This document shows, one piece after another, positions 47,596 through 56,549 of a stretch of DNA of 64,000 nucleotides. The first letter of the stretch is position 1, and the number at the start of each line of letters is the position of its first letter. The notes under the pieces are model-generated. The model was not told where the DNA came from and made no database searches. It saw nothing but the letters and a program-made list of their open reading frames with translations. This DNA comes from Nostoc mirabile CHAB5784 (GTDB taxonomy: Bacteria > Cyanobacteriota > Cyanobacteriia > Cyanobacteriales > Nostocaceae), in NCBI RefSeq assembly GCF_020829645.1, contig NZ_JAIVFS010000030.1, positions 1 to 64,000 of the forward strand, written 5' to 3'. Both the position numbers and the translations under genes were made by a program.

Positions 47596-50339
47596 AATTC
47601 TATCTCCTCGCGGTCATTGTCTAATGCATCTGTAGAAATAAGCTGTAGTTGTTGGACTGTAAGCATCTTCTCGATACGTTCTACCAGTTGAGCTACTGTA
47701 GGTGCTTCAAACAAACTGCGTAAAGGTAACTCTACCTTAAATGCTTGACGCAACCTGGAAATAGCTTGGGTCGCGAGTAAAGAGTGCCCACCTAAATCAA
47801 AGAAGTTATCGTGAATACCTATATGCTCTTGCTTTAGTATCTGACTCCAGATGTCAGCGACTATCTCCTCTGCGGGATTACGGGGTGCAACGAAGCCAAA
47901 TTCAGATTCATTCTTGAAATTTGGTACAGGTAATGCGCGACGATCTACTTTACCACTGGGGCTTAGAGGTAATCCTTCGAGCGGTACAATAGCAGAGGGT
48001 ATCATATACCCTGGTAGTTTTTCTTTGAGTAAATCGCGTAACTGTTGAACTAGTTCGCTACTAGTTGGGTCATCCTGATGAAACTCAGGGCTAGGAACAA
48101 CATAAGCCACTAAGCGTTTATCATCAGGGTTCTCTTCTCTAAATACAACTACAGCTTCCCTAACAGCTCGGTGTTGACCCAAAAATGCCTCAATCTCTCC
48201 AAGCTCAACCCGGAAGCCACGAATCTTCACTTGATTATCAATACGTCCGAGGAATTCTATATTCCCATCAGTAAGCCACCTTCCTAAATCTCCAGTTTTA
48301 TAGATTAAATCTCTACGATTATCTGGTAAGTTCTTCCTAGTATCTGTAAACGGATTGGGAACAAAGCTTAAATTAGTTTTTTCTTCATTTTTCCAGTAAC
48401 CATCACCTACACCAATTCCCGATACACAAATTTCTCCAGGAACACCAATAGGTAATAGTTCCATTTCCTCATCAAGAATGTAGAGATTTAAGTTTGCTAA
48501 TGGTTTACCAATTGGAACTGTCCGCTGATTTTCTGGCAAAGGCTTGTTAATAATAAACTCGGTAATATCATCAGCAGCTTCGGTGGGGCCATAAACATTA
48601 ACAATTTTGATTTCGGGATACATTTGGAGCCACTTATTTACCCAACTTACTGATACCGTTTCACCCCCAACAATCATCCATTTCAAATCAGGTAATTCTC
48701 TTTCATGACTAGGTAGCTGGGAAGTATATTCAAGGAAGCCTACAAATAATGCTGGTACTAATTCAACAACTGTAATTTTTTGTGCTTTCAGTACCTTAAA
48801 TAGGTTGTCAGGAATAGCAACGGTTTCTATATCTACAATTACTGTTTTTCCACCTATTAAAAGTGGTGCCAAAAATTGCCATACAGAAATATCTGTGGAA
48901 GAAGGAGCGCTTTGCAGAAAACAAAAATCCTGCGTTAACTCCAACTCATCGACTTGGGCATAAATATGATTGATTGCGCCATCATGCCTGACAATTGCCC
49001 CCTTGGGTAATCCTGTAGACCCGGAAGTATAAAGCATATAAGCTGGGTCTACAGCATCATTAATATGTTCTACATTATCATTAGGCAGTTGAGCAAAATC
49101 CAATTTGTTATATATCTTTAATCCTACTTTATTAGCAAGATTACTTTTGTCAACAATGATGTCATCTAAACAAATAATAGATGATAACTTTGAACAATTT
49201 TCTACTAAATACGATAAGACATTTAATAGTAAATAATCTGTTAATACAAATCTAACTTCGCTATTAGATAGCATATATTGAATTCGATTTTGTGGATAAG
49301 TACTATCAATAGGTACATATGCTCCACCTGCCTTGTATATAGCAAGGATAGCAACTAGGAAATTTATATCGCGGTCTTTAAAAATGCCTACAAACTCTCC
49401 TTTTTTAACTCCTAATCTCTGCAATAATCTAGCTAGTTTATTAGCTTTTTGATTTAGTTCTTGATAAGTTAATTGAGTTCCTTTATGAATAACAACTATA
49501 TTGTTTGGAGTCTGATATACTTGCTTCTCAAATAATTTATTTATTGTTTGCTCAACTGGGTACTCCTTAGCATTGTTGTTATATGATTTTAGCAACTGAT
49601 ATTTATCAGGTTCTTTCAATAAAACAATATCTGATATTTTAGTATCAATATTATTGATAATGCTTTCAACGACATTGGTATAACATCTAATCATCGATTT
49701 TATACTTTCATTTTGAAATAAATCTTCCCTGTACTCTATATTGGCACTAATATTTTCACCGTTAACTTTCAAAGAAATTGTTATGTCATTATTGAGTTGA
49801 TTTAAATTAGTTTTACTATGAATATTATCTAGTAAAATTACTATATCAAAAAATGGACAACGATTAGGAATTTTTGGTATTTCTAGCAATTTAATTAATT
49901 CATCAAAATTATAGTTTTGATTGTTGTAAGCACCGATAATTGCGTCTTTTACTTGAAAAAGAAAATCTTTAAATGAAAGTTGAGGTTTTACTTGAGTACG
50001 TAAGGGAATAACTTTAGTATTTACGCAATTTGTACTAATTTCCTCGTATATAGGTATTCCAACAATAACATCATTATTTCGAGTATATTTTTGCAACAAT
50101 ATCTTCAATGCAGATACAAGTATCCAGTACGTTGAAAAGTAAGAGCCTTTAGTTAGTTTAATGATTCCTTTAGATAAATTATTTGGTAAATCAAAGCTAA
50201 GAGATTTGTTATTAGCACTAGAAAGTAAAGGTCTTACATAGTCCAGCATCAGATTTGTTTCTGGCAAATTTCCCGACAATTTATTTATCCAATAAATTTT
50301 TTGAGATAATAAGTCATTCGAGTGTAGATGTAGATCCAT
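47592..50339 (-). CDS. NRPS module with half C domain, A (possibly diaminobutyrate) and PCP
   Basis: About 915 residues from ATG 50339, chosen because AAGGAT precedes it by 8 nt; the frame extends to 50411 but would overlap the aminotransferase gene. Residues about 5-255 match only the second half of a C domain (LPETNLMLDYVRP, FDELIKLLEIPKIPN); the half carrying HHxxxDG is absent. A domain (about 270-790): code D-I-W-E-I-G-V-D-D-K. Glu278 with Asp330/Asp331 suggests a cationic side chain, and the adjacent EctB-like gene points to 2,4-diaminobutyrate; I recall no exact code match. PCP (about 805-875) LGGHSLLA. The acidic C-terminus DNDREEIEL suits a TubC-type docking partner, which the next protein has. 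The first 700 bases are much more AT-rich than other NRPS genes here. Confidence 0.87.
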   Translation of the reverse strand: MDLHLHSNDLLSQKIYWINKLSGNLPETNLMLDYVRPLLSSANNKSLSFDLPNNLSKGIIKLTKGSYFSTYWILVSALKILLQKYTRNNDVIVGIPIYEEISTNCVNTKVIPLRTQVKPQLSFKDFLFQVKDAIIGAYNNQNYNFDELIKLLEIPKIPNRCPFFDIVILLDNIHSKTNLNQLNNDITISLKVNGENISANIEYREDLFQNESIKSMIRCYTNVVESIINNIDTKISDIVLLKEPDKYQLLKSYNNNAKEYPVEQTINKLFEKQVYQTPNNIVVIHKGTQLTYQELNQKANKLARLLQRLGVKKGEFVGIFKDRDINFLVAILAIYKAGGAYVPIDSTYPQNRIQYMLSNSEVRFVLTDYLLLNVLSYLVENCSKLSSIICLDDIIVDKSNLANKVGLKIYNKLDFAQLPNDNVEHINDAVDPAYMLYTSGSTGLPKGAIVRHDGAINHIYAQVDELELTQDFCFLQSAPSSTDISVWQFLAPLLIGGKTVIVDIETVAIPDNLFKVLKAQKITVVELVPALFVGFLEYTSQLPSHERELPDLKWMIVGGETVSVSWVNKWLQMYPEIKIVNVYGPTEAADDITEFIINKPLPENQRTVPIGKPLANLNLYILDEEMELLPIGVPGEICVSGIGVGDGYWKNEEKTNLSFVPNPFTDTRKNLPDNRRDLIYKTGDLGRWLTDGNIEFLGRIDNQVKIRGFRVELGEIEAFLGQHRAVREAVVVFREENPDDKRLVAYVVPSPEFHQDDPTSSELVQQLRDLLKEKLPGYMIPSAIVPLEGLPLSPSGKVDRRALPVPNFKNESEFGFVAPRNPAEEIVADIWSQILKQEHIGIHDNFFDLGGHSLLATQAISRLRQAFKVELPLRSLFEAPTVAQLVERIEKMLTVQQLQLISTDALDNDREEIEL

Positions 50340-50395
50340 AGTTCTTATCCTTAATAACCAATTGTTTGCTGAGTTATAAACACTAATATATAAAT

Positions 50396-51652
50396 TTACT
50401 GTGATATGCAATTATCAAAAACTTTTTTGATAATTGAACAACCTTTTTGTAATGTAGACATATCAATTACCAATGGGGGCATAATTTTAATTACGGTATC
50501 ATTTCTACCTGCTAGTTCAACTATTAAACCTAGCTCAAAACAACGAGAGGTTATACTTTTGGCTAAACTGTTACCGCCAAAATTTTTAACATCAATACCC
50601 CAAATCATGCCAATTCCACGTACTGCTATTTTTTCACTAATTGATGCTATTTCTTGAGTGAGAAAATTTTTCAAGAAAAGCTCTTTAGTTTTGACATGCT
50701 CTTCAAGACTACTACTTTCTCTATATTCTAAAGCAGCTGTTGCTCCTATAAATGCCAACTGATTACCCCTAAAAGTACCACTATGCTCACCCGGTTCCCA
50801 TATATCCAAATCTGGTTTTATTAATAATAGCGACATTGGAAACCCATACCCACTAATAGATTTAGAGAGTATTACCATATCAGGAACGATATCTGCTCTT
50901 TCAAAAGAAAAGAAAGACCCTGTTCGCCCGCAGCCAACTTGAATATCATCGCAGATTAATAAAATATCATGCTTGTCGCATAACTTTCTCAGTCGTTGCA
51001 TCCAGACAATAGGAGCTATAACAATTCCACCTTCTGCCTGTACTGTTTCAAAGATAATTGCTGCTGGTTTTTCAATTCCCGAATTGACATCATTTAAGAC
51101 TGTTTCTATATATTCTATTGTGTCAAAAGTTTCCATGAATCCATAGGGATAAGGCATAAAAGTTACATTACTTGATGTCCCAATTACCCCGGCTCGGATT
51201 CCGATATTACCAGTAATCGATAAGCTACCTAAAGTCATTCCATGATATGCTCCCATAAAGGAGAATATACCTGATCTTTGTTTGACTTTCCTCGCTAATT
51301 TTAAAGCCGCTTCAACTGCATTTGTTCCTGTTGGCCCGCAAAACTGAATGCGATAATCTAGGTTTTTTGAACTTAATACTACCTCATCAAACTTGGCTAA
51401 AAACTTCTCTTTAGCTGAAGTATACATATCTAAAGCATGGGCAATTCCATCGGCATCTAAATATGACATGACTTTTTGTTTTATGTAGTCATGATTATGT
51501 CCATAATTTAAAGCGCCGGCACCAGCAAAAAAATCTATATATTCTTCGCCTGACTCAGCATAAACTATAGAATCTTTAGCTCGATGGAATACAGCAGGAA
51601 ATTTTCGGCAATAGCTTCTGACGTTTGATTCGTGCTTCTCAAATATATTCAT
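50396..51652 (-). CDS. ectB: Diaminobutyrate-2-oxoglutarate aminotransferase (EctB-like)
   Basis: About 418 residues, class III PLP aminotransferase. MNIFEKHESNVRSYCR, FFAGAGALNYGHNHDYIK, QFCGPTGTNAVEAALKLARK and GAYHGMTLGSLSITGN are close to EctB/Dat proteins, which make L-2,4-diaminobutyrate from aspartate semialdehyde and Glu. The PLP Lys is in ILSKSISGYGFP, with the Asp in CDDIQVGCGRTG. ATG 51652 matches the family start; a TTG at 51703 with AAGGA close by is an alternative. No ectA or ectC is nearby, so ectoine is not the purpose. It lies directly upstream of the module with a diaminobutyrate-compatible A domain, which makes it a likely precursor enzyme. Confidence 0.88.
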   Translation of the reverse strand: MNIFEKHESNVRSYCRKFPAVFHRAKDSIVYAESGEEYIDFFAGAGALNYGHNHDYIKQKVMSYLDADGIAHALDMYTSAKEKFLAKFDEVVLSSKNLDYRIQFCGPTGTNAVEAALKLARKVKQRSGIFSFMGAYHGMTLGSLSITGNIGIRAGVIGTSSNVTFMPYPYGFMETFDTIEYIETVLNDVNSGIEKPAAIIFETVQAEGGIVIAPIVWMQRLRKLCDKHDILLICDDIQVGCGRTGSFFSFERADIVPDMVILSKSISGYGFPMSLLLIKPDLDIWEPGEHSGTFRGNQLAFIGATAALEYRESSSLEEHVKTKELFLKNFLTQEIASISEKIAVRGIGMIWGIDVKNFGGNSLAKSITSRCFELGLIVELAGRNDTVIKIMPPLVIDMSTLQKGCSIIKKVFDNCISQ

Positions 51653-51738
51653 GAAAATTTTATTTTTGGGATTGCAAAATACATTAATAAATTTTGAAGT
51701 CAAAATCCTTGATATTTAAGGATTTATTTCTTAGCCAT

Positions 51739-53139
51739 TTAATTGGCCAAAACAAAATCGAAGTCCAATGACATTTCTTTGTCTAACATTAATAATTTTA
51801 TATCAGGTGTTTGCTCCGTAAGCAACAATAACTCCTTAAGATGTACTTTAGGATTCGTCACCATGCCTTCGAGCAATATTTTTAAATGCTCTAATATATT
51901 AATGATTGTTGCAGCATCAAAGCGGCGAAAATCATAATTAATTCCAATCGTCAGTTCTAAGCCAGGATACCCAACTATAGTTAGAGGATAATTTGTTTTG
52001 TAATAACTAGTTTGCTCAGAGATGTTTAGACTTCCCCATTCTTGCAGAAACTTGCCTGTTTTTTGGTTCTCAAACACTACAAAGCTCTCAAACAATGGTA
52101 CATTACCCGGTACTTTACTGCACTTTTGAATATCTACCAGTGGAGAATACTCATACTCTCGAACTTCTACCAATTGAGTTTGTAATTGCTGAAGCCAAGA
52201 TAATAAATACTCGTCCAAATCTATCTTGATGTTTACTGGTAAGGTATTAACCATTTCCCCTACCATTGACTCCGAGCGCTCTAAATCTACTGGACGACCA
52301 GAAGTAGTACAGCCATAAATTACTTCATTTTTGCCACTGTAACTACTAAGGAGTATAGCCCAAGCTCCCTGAACTAGTGTATTCATAGTCAGGTGATGCT
52401 GTCTTGCTAATGAATCTAGATTCTTTGTAGTTGCTGCTGATAGACTGATTTGTATATCCTCATAGCGTTCTTCTAAATTAGACAAGTTGTTTGAGTATAG
52501 GTTAGTTAGGGGAGTAGGCTCTTTTACTCCACTGAGTTGTTGTCGCCAAAACTCCTCTGCTTTGGATAAATCCTGCTGTTTCAACCATTTGATGTAGTCT
52601 TTAAAGGAACTGCCCTCTGCTAAGGATGGATCTTGACCCCGACAATATGCTTCATAAATTTCAATCACATCATTTAATACCAATGGATATGACCAACCAT
52701 CTAGAATGATCAGGTTGCTACTCCAAACAAGATAGTAAGCGTGTTCTTGAATCTGGATTATAGCCACACGCATTAGAGGTGCTTGGGAAAAATCAAAACG
52801 CCGCAGGCGATCGCTGTCGATAAAAGATTTTAAACGCTCTTGTTGTTCTAATGGATTGAGTTCCTGCCAATCCTGGTACTCTACAGGTACTTCTACTTGC
52901 TGATGCACAACTTGTAATGGTTTATCTAATTCTTCCCAATAGAAGCTGGTACGCAAGATTGTGTGTCGGCTTGCGACTTGCTGCCAAGCATATTTAAAAG
53001 CAGCAAGATTCAGATTACCACTAAAAGTGTAGACAAACTGCATATGGTATAGTCCCATTTCCGGGGCGTGCAAACCATGAAAGAGAATACCATGCTGTAT
53101 TGGAGATAGTGGGTATATATCTTGGATATTTTCTCTCAT
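51739..53139 (-). CDS. Stand-alone condensation domain lacking the catalytic His
   Basis: 466 residues, a full-length C domain with no A or PCP. It begins NIQDIYPLSPIQHGILFHGL, the DCL/COM-acceptor form. Where HHxxxDG is expected (HHLLLDGWS in the 36330 gene) it reads NLIILDGWS, so both His are gone. The C-terminal half is otherwise well kept (GRPVDLERSESMVGEMVNTLP). It therefore probably cannot form a peptide bond by the usual mechanism and may be a docking or recruiting domain. Its ATG overlaps the preceding NRPS stop by 4 bases (ATGA). The preceding subunit keeps only the terminal helix of an E domain, the expected donor for this acceptor. Confidence 0.87.
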   Translation of the reverse strand: MRENIQDIYPLSPIQHGILFHGLHAPEMGLYHMQFVYTFSGNLNLAAFKYAWQQVASRHTILRTSFYWEELDKPLQVVHQQVEVPVEYQDWQELNPLEQQERLKSFIDSDRLRRFDFSQAPLMRVAIIQIQEHAYYLVWSSNLIILDGWSYPLVLNDVIEIYEAYCRGQDPSLAEGSSFKDYIKWLKQQDLSKAEEFWRQQLSGVKEPTPLTNLYSNNLSNLEERYEDIQISLSAATTKNLDSLARQHHLTMNTLVQGAWAILLSSYSGKNEVIYGCTTSGRPVDLERSESMVGEMVNTLPVNIKIDLDEYLLSWLQQLQTQLVEVREYEYSPLVDIQKCSKVPGNVPLFESFVVFENQKTGKFLQEWGSLNISEQTSYYKTNYPLTIVGYPGLELTIGINYDFRRFDAATIINILEHLKILLEGMVTNPKVHLKELLLLTEQTPDIKLLMLDKEMSLDFDFVLAN

Positions 53140-56100
53140 TTTGTTTTATTACTCCCTGAGTTGATTTTTCCCAAAAACCGTTCGAGGTCTTGTTGGTTTA
53201 AGTCTGCTTCTGGAAAGTCAAATTGTATTGGTGTAAGAGAGACTAAGCCTGTGATGAGTCCTTGTTCAGCTTGGTTTACCTTTTTTATAACTGCTACAGA
53301 TGCCAAATCAGCAACTGTTTGATGTTGAAATAACTGTTTAACGGTCAGTTGTAAACCAGCTTTGTTCGCTTTAGTGATAACTACAATAGCAAGGATAGAA
53401 TCCCCGCCTAACTCGAAAAAGTTATCCAAAATACCCACTTGTTCTACACCAAGCACTTCTGCCCAAATTTCAGTCAGCTTGGCTTCTACAGAATTACGCG
53501 GTGCTACTAGTTCTTTGTCTAATTCTGGTCTTGCTGTATCAGGTGCGGGCAGTGCTTTCCGGTCAACTTTGCCATTAGGTGTTAGTGGTAACGTCTCCAA
53601 TATGACAAAAGCTGTTGGAACCATGTAGTTTGGCAACTTTGACTTTAGGAAGCCACCTAGTTCAGTAATTCTTAGTGTTTGATTTTTCTGAGGAACTACA
53701 TATGCGACTAGTCGTTGAGAATCTGCTGAATCTGAGCGTACTACAACTACTGTTTCTTGTATTCCTTGGTGTTGTGTAATGAGTGTTTCAATTTCTCCAA
53801 GTTCAATGCGGAAACCACGTACTTTAACTTGGTTGTCAATCCGACCAATGTACTCTATTTCTCCATTCGGCAGATAACGTGCCAAGTCTCCTGTTTTATA
53901 CAGACGTGTAGTTTCTTTACTAAATGGGTTGGGTATAAATTTTTCTGCTGTTAGGTCAGGGCGCTTGAAATAGCCTCGTGCAACACCATCTCCACCGATA
54001 TGCAATTCCCCTGCTACACCAATAGGAACTAACTGGCTGTGTTGGTCTAAAATGTAAAGTTGTGTGTTCGCGATCGGGTGACTAATTGGTACAATCTTAC
54101 CATCAGTTTTTATCTGAGATGCTGCTGACCAAATGGTGGTTTCTGTGGGGCCGTACATATTCCACAAAGAGGCACACCGATGCAATAATTGATTAGCTAA
54201 GTGTGCGGGTAAAGCTTCTCCACCACAGAGAATTTTTAATTGATGATTTCCACTCCAGCCTGCTGTTAGAAGTAGCTGCCAAGTCGCTGGTGTGGCTTGC
54301 ATAACTGTAGCTTTTGAGTCTATCAGTTTTGCTGACAACTGCGTTCCATCGGAGGCGATTTCTCGACTGGCGATTACCAAGCGAGCACCTACTATGATTG
54401 GTAAGAAAAGTTCTAGCGCAGCAATATCAAAGGATATAGTGGTGAGTGCTAGTAAGGTATCTTCCTCAGTTAAACCTGGGGTTTGCCTCATTGAGTACAA
54501 AAAGTTGCTCAAAGTGCTGTGGGGGATTTGTACGCCTTTGGGTTTGCCTGTTGAACCAGAGGTGTAGATGACATAAGCTAGGTTGTTAGTACTTAGTTCA
54601 GAGAATAAATTTTCTTTGCTTTGTTGGGCAATGCTCTGCCAGTCAGTATCTAAACAAATGACTTGCGCTTTGTGTTGGGGTATTGTCTCCACAAACGAGG
54701 CTTGAGTGAGCAACACTGGCGCTTGAGTATCTTCTAGTATAAAAACTATGCGTTCTTGAGGATAACTAGGGTCTAACGGTATATATGCACCACCTGCTTT
54801 GAGGATGGCTAATAGTCCGATGAGCATAGAAAGCGATCGCTCTACACAAATTCCCACCAATACCTCTGGTTTTACTCCCAGCTTTTGCAAATAGTGTGCT
54901 AATTGATTCGCTTTGGTATTAAGTTCGCAGTAGGTTAACTGTTCCGAGTCAAATACTACTGCTACAGCATCGGGTGTGCGTTCTACTTGCGCTTCAAACA
55001 ACTGATGAATACATTGCTGTTGAAAATATTCAACTTCAGTGTTATTCCACTCTAGTAATTGATTTAACTCATCTGCCGTCAATATTGGTAAATCTGATAA
55101 TCTTGCTTGTGGATTTGCTACAATCCCCTCTAGCAAAGTCCGGAAATTCTCTACTATCCGAGTAATAGTTTCAGCATCAAACAAGTCGGTGTTGTATTCT
55201 AATAACCCCCTCAATTCTGGCTCTGCATCTACTATGTGCAGAGTTAAATCAAACCTAGCACTCTGAGTATGAGTAGGTAGCCAATTCAGAGTTAAACCAG
55301 GTAGTGTCAGTTCCTTTTGAGTATCTTCCTGCCAGGCAAACATCACCTGAAACAAAGACATATGACTGAGATTTCTATCTGGTTGCAGTTCTTCTACCAA
55401 TTGCTCGAAAGGTATATCTGCATGAGCATACGCACTCACACACACTTCGCGCACTTTATTCAGGAATTTTAAGAAACTTGGATTACCAGAAAGATGAGTC
55501 CGCAGCACAAGGGTATTGACAAAAAAACCAATTAACCCTTGAATCTGGCTTTGATTGCGGTTAGCAATTGGGGAGCCAACGCAGATATCTTCTTGCTCAG
55601 TGTAGCGGTGCAACAAAGCTTGAAACGCCGCCAACATAGTCATAAACAGGGTTACCCCTTCGGCGTTGCTCAGATCCCTGAGCATATCAGTTAGGCTCGC
55701 TGATAGCTCAAAAGAAGCAACTGCGCCTTGGAAGCTTTGGACTGGTGGCCTGGGACGATCTGTGGGCAGAGCTAAGGTTGCAGCACCTGCCAACTGTTGC
55801 TTCCAATAGTCAAGCTGCGTCTTTTGTAATTCCCCTTGCAACCACTGACGCTGCCAAATAGCAAAGTCTGCATACTGAATGGGTAATTCAGGAAGAGGGG
55901 ATGTTTTGCCTGTAGAAAAGGCTTCATAGAGTACTACTAATTCACGGATTAACAATCCTATAGACCAGCCATCAACAGCAATATGGTGGATCGTGAACAG
56001 CAGCAAGTATTCTTTGGCACTTGTTTGTAGCAGCATAGCTCGCAGCAACGGAGCAGTTGCTAAGTCAAAAGGTTTTTGAGCTATCTCTGTTGTTAACTGC

Positions 56101-56522
56101 TCGATTTGTGCTTGTCGTTCAACTTCTGGCATCAAGTGCAAGTTCACCACTGGCAGCTTTACGGTTACAGCAGGATGAATCACCTGAACTGCTTGTTCCT
56201 CAATTGTTTCAAAAGTAGTACGTAACGCTTCATGGCGTTGCACAATCTCGTTGAGACTTTTTTCTAACGCATCCACGTTGAGCGCACCCAAGAGATGTAC
56301 ACACGCTAGTTCACTATAGTAAGGATTGTCAGGATCTAACTGATGAAGAAACCACAGCCGTTGTTGGGCAAAAGATAGGGGAGCAGGACTTGTTTGGGAA
56401 CGTCTGGGAATAACTTCTAATTGAGAATCAACTTCACCCCGCAGCCGTTTTTCGAGGAGCGATCGCTGAGTGAGTGAAAGTTTTGACCGTCGTTGTAAAA
56501 GTTTATCTTTTGTGTTGTCCAT
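53136..56522 (-). CDS. NRPS module C-A(Gly)-PCP with epimerase deleted to its terminal helix
   Basis: 1128 residues. C (about 45-480) is LCL type (SFAQQRLWFL, HHIAVDG). A (about 500-1005) code D-I-L-Q-L-G-M-I-W-K predicts Gly; residues about 548-994 are encoded by the block almost identical to 44516-45855. PCP has LGGDSILA followed by LTVKQLFQHQT, the form that precedes E domains. After it come QAEQGLITGLVSLTPIQ, the first residues of an E domain, then directly FDFPEADLNQQDLERFLGKI, the E-domain end. About 420 residues between are missing, in frame, at about 53222. Loss of epimerization makes sense for Gly, while the retained helix could still dock the next protein. AGGGA precedes ATG 56522. 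It probably accepts the chain from the PKS at 60031. Confidence 0.93.
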   Translation of the reverse strand: MDNTKDKLLQRRSKLSLTQRSLLEKRLRGEVDSQLEVIPRRSQTSPAPLSFAQQRLWFLHQLDPDNPYYSELACVHLLGALNVDALEKSLNEIVQRHEALRTTFETIEEQAVQVIHPAVTVKLPVVNLHLMPEVERQAQIEQLTTEIAQKPFDLATAPLLRAMLLQTSAKEYLLLFTIHHIAVDGWSIGLLIRELVVLYEAFSTGKTSPLPELPIQYADFAIWQRQWLQGELQKTQLDYWKQQLAGAATLALPTDRPRPPVQSFQGAVASFELSASLTDMLRDLSNAEGVTLFMTMLAAFQALLHRYTEQEDICVGSPIANRNQSQIQGLIGFFVNTLVLRTHLSGNPSFLKFLNKVREVCVSAYAHADIPFEQLVEELQPDRNLSHMSLFQVMFAWQEDTQKELTLPGLTLNWLPTHTQSARFDLTLHIVDAEPELRGLLEYNTDLFDAETITRIVENFRTLLEGIVANPQARLSDLPILTADELNQLLEWNNTEVEYFQQQCIHQLFEAQVERTPDAVAVVFDSEQLTYCELNTKANQLAHYLQKLGVKPEVLVGICVERSLSMLIGLLAILKAGGAYIPLDPSYPQERIVFILEDTQAPVLLTQASFVETIPQHKAQVICLDTDWQSIAQQSKENLFSELSTNNLAYVIYTSGSTGKPKGVQIPHSTLSNFLYSMRQTPGLTEEDTLLALTTISFDIAALELFLPIIVGARLVIASREIASDGTQLSAKLIDSKATVMQATPATWQLLLTAGWSGNHQLKILCGGEALPAHLANQLLHRCASLWNMYGPTETTIWSAASQIKTDGKIVPISHPIANTQLYILDQHSQLVPIGVAGELHIGGDGVARGYFKRPDLTAEKFIPNPFSKETTRLYKTGDLARYLPNGEIEYIGRIDNQVKVRGFRIELGEIETLITQHQGIQETVVVVRSDSADSQRLVAYVVPQKNQTLRITELGGFLKSKLPNYMVPTAFVILETLPLTPNGKVDRKALPAPDTARPELDKELVAPRNSVEAKLTEIWAEVLGVEQVGILDNFFELGGDSILAIVVITKANKAGLQLTVKQLFQHQTVADLASVAVIKKVNQAEQGLITGLVSLTPIQFDFPEADLNQQDLERFLGKINSGSNKTK
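53542..54881. repeat. Near-identical A-domain block, copy 2 (partner 44516-45855)
   Basis: Same 1340-base block in the Gly module of the 53136-56522 gene. Just beyond its right edge (from 54882) the sequence changes to one resembling the Thr module at 36330-39608 instead (CTTTTGCAAATAGTGTGCTAATTGATTCGC, given here as positions 54882-54911 approximately), so this A domain is a mosaic of at least two sources. Confidence 0.93.
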
Positions 56523-56549
56523 AATGTCCCTATTAAGTTACAAGCACTT

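Noticed and set aside
50396..53139. A single NRPS gene broken by frameshift into the free C domain and the half-C module
   Set aside because: A complete EctB gene lies between them, each gene has its own start, and the free C domain is full length, so the half domain is not its missing part.
45266..54567. Identical 91- and 65-codon plus-strand frames present twice (45266-45541/54292-54567 and 44731-44928/53757-53954)
   Set aside because: They are shadows of the duplicated A-domain block, not a repeated small gene.
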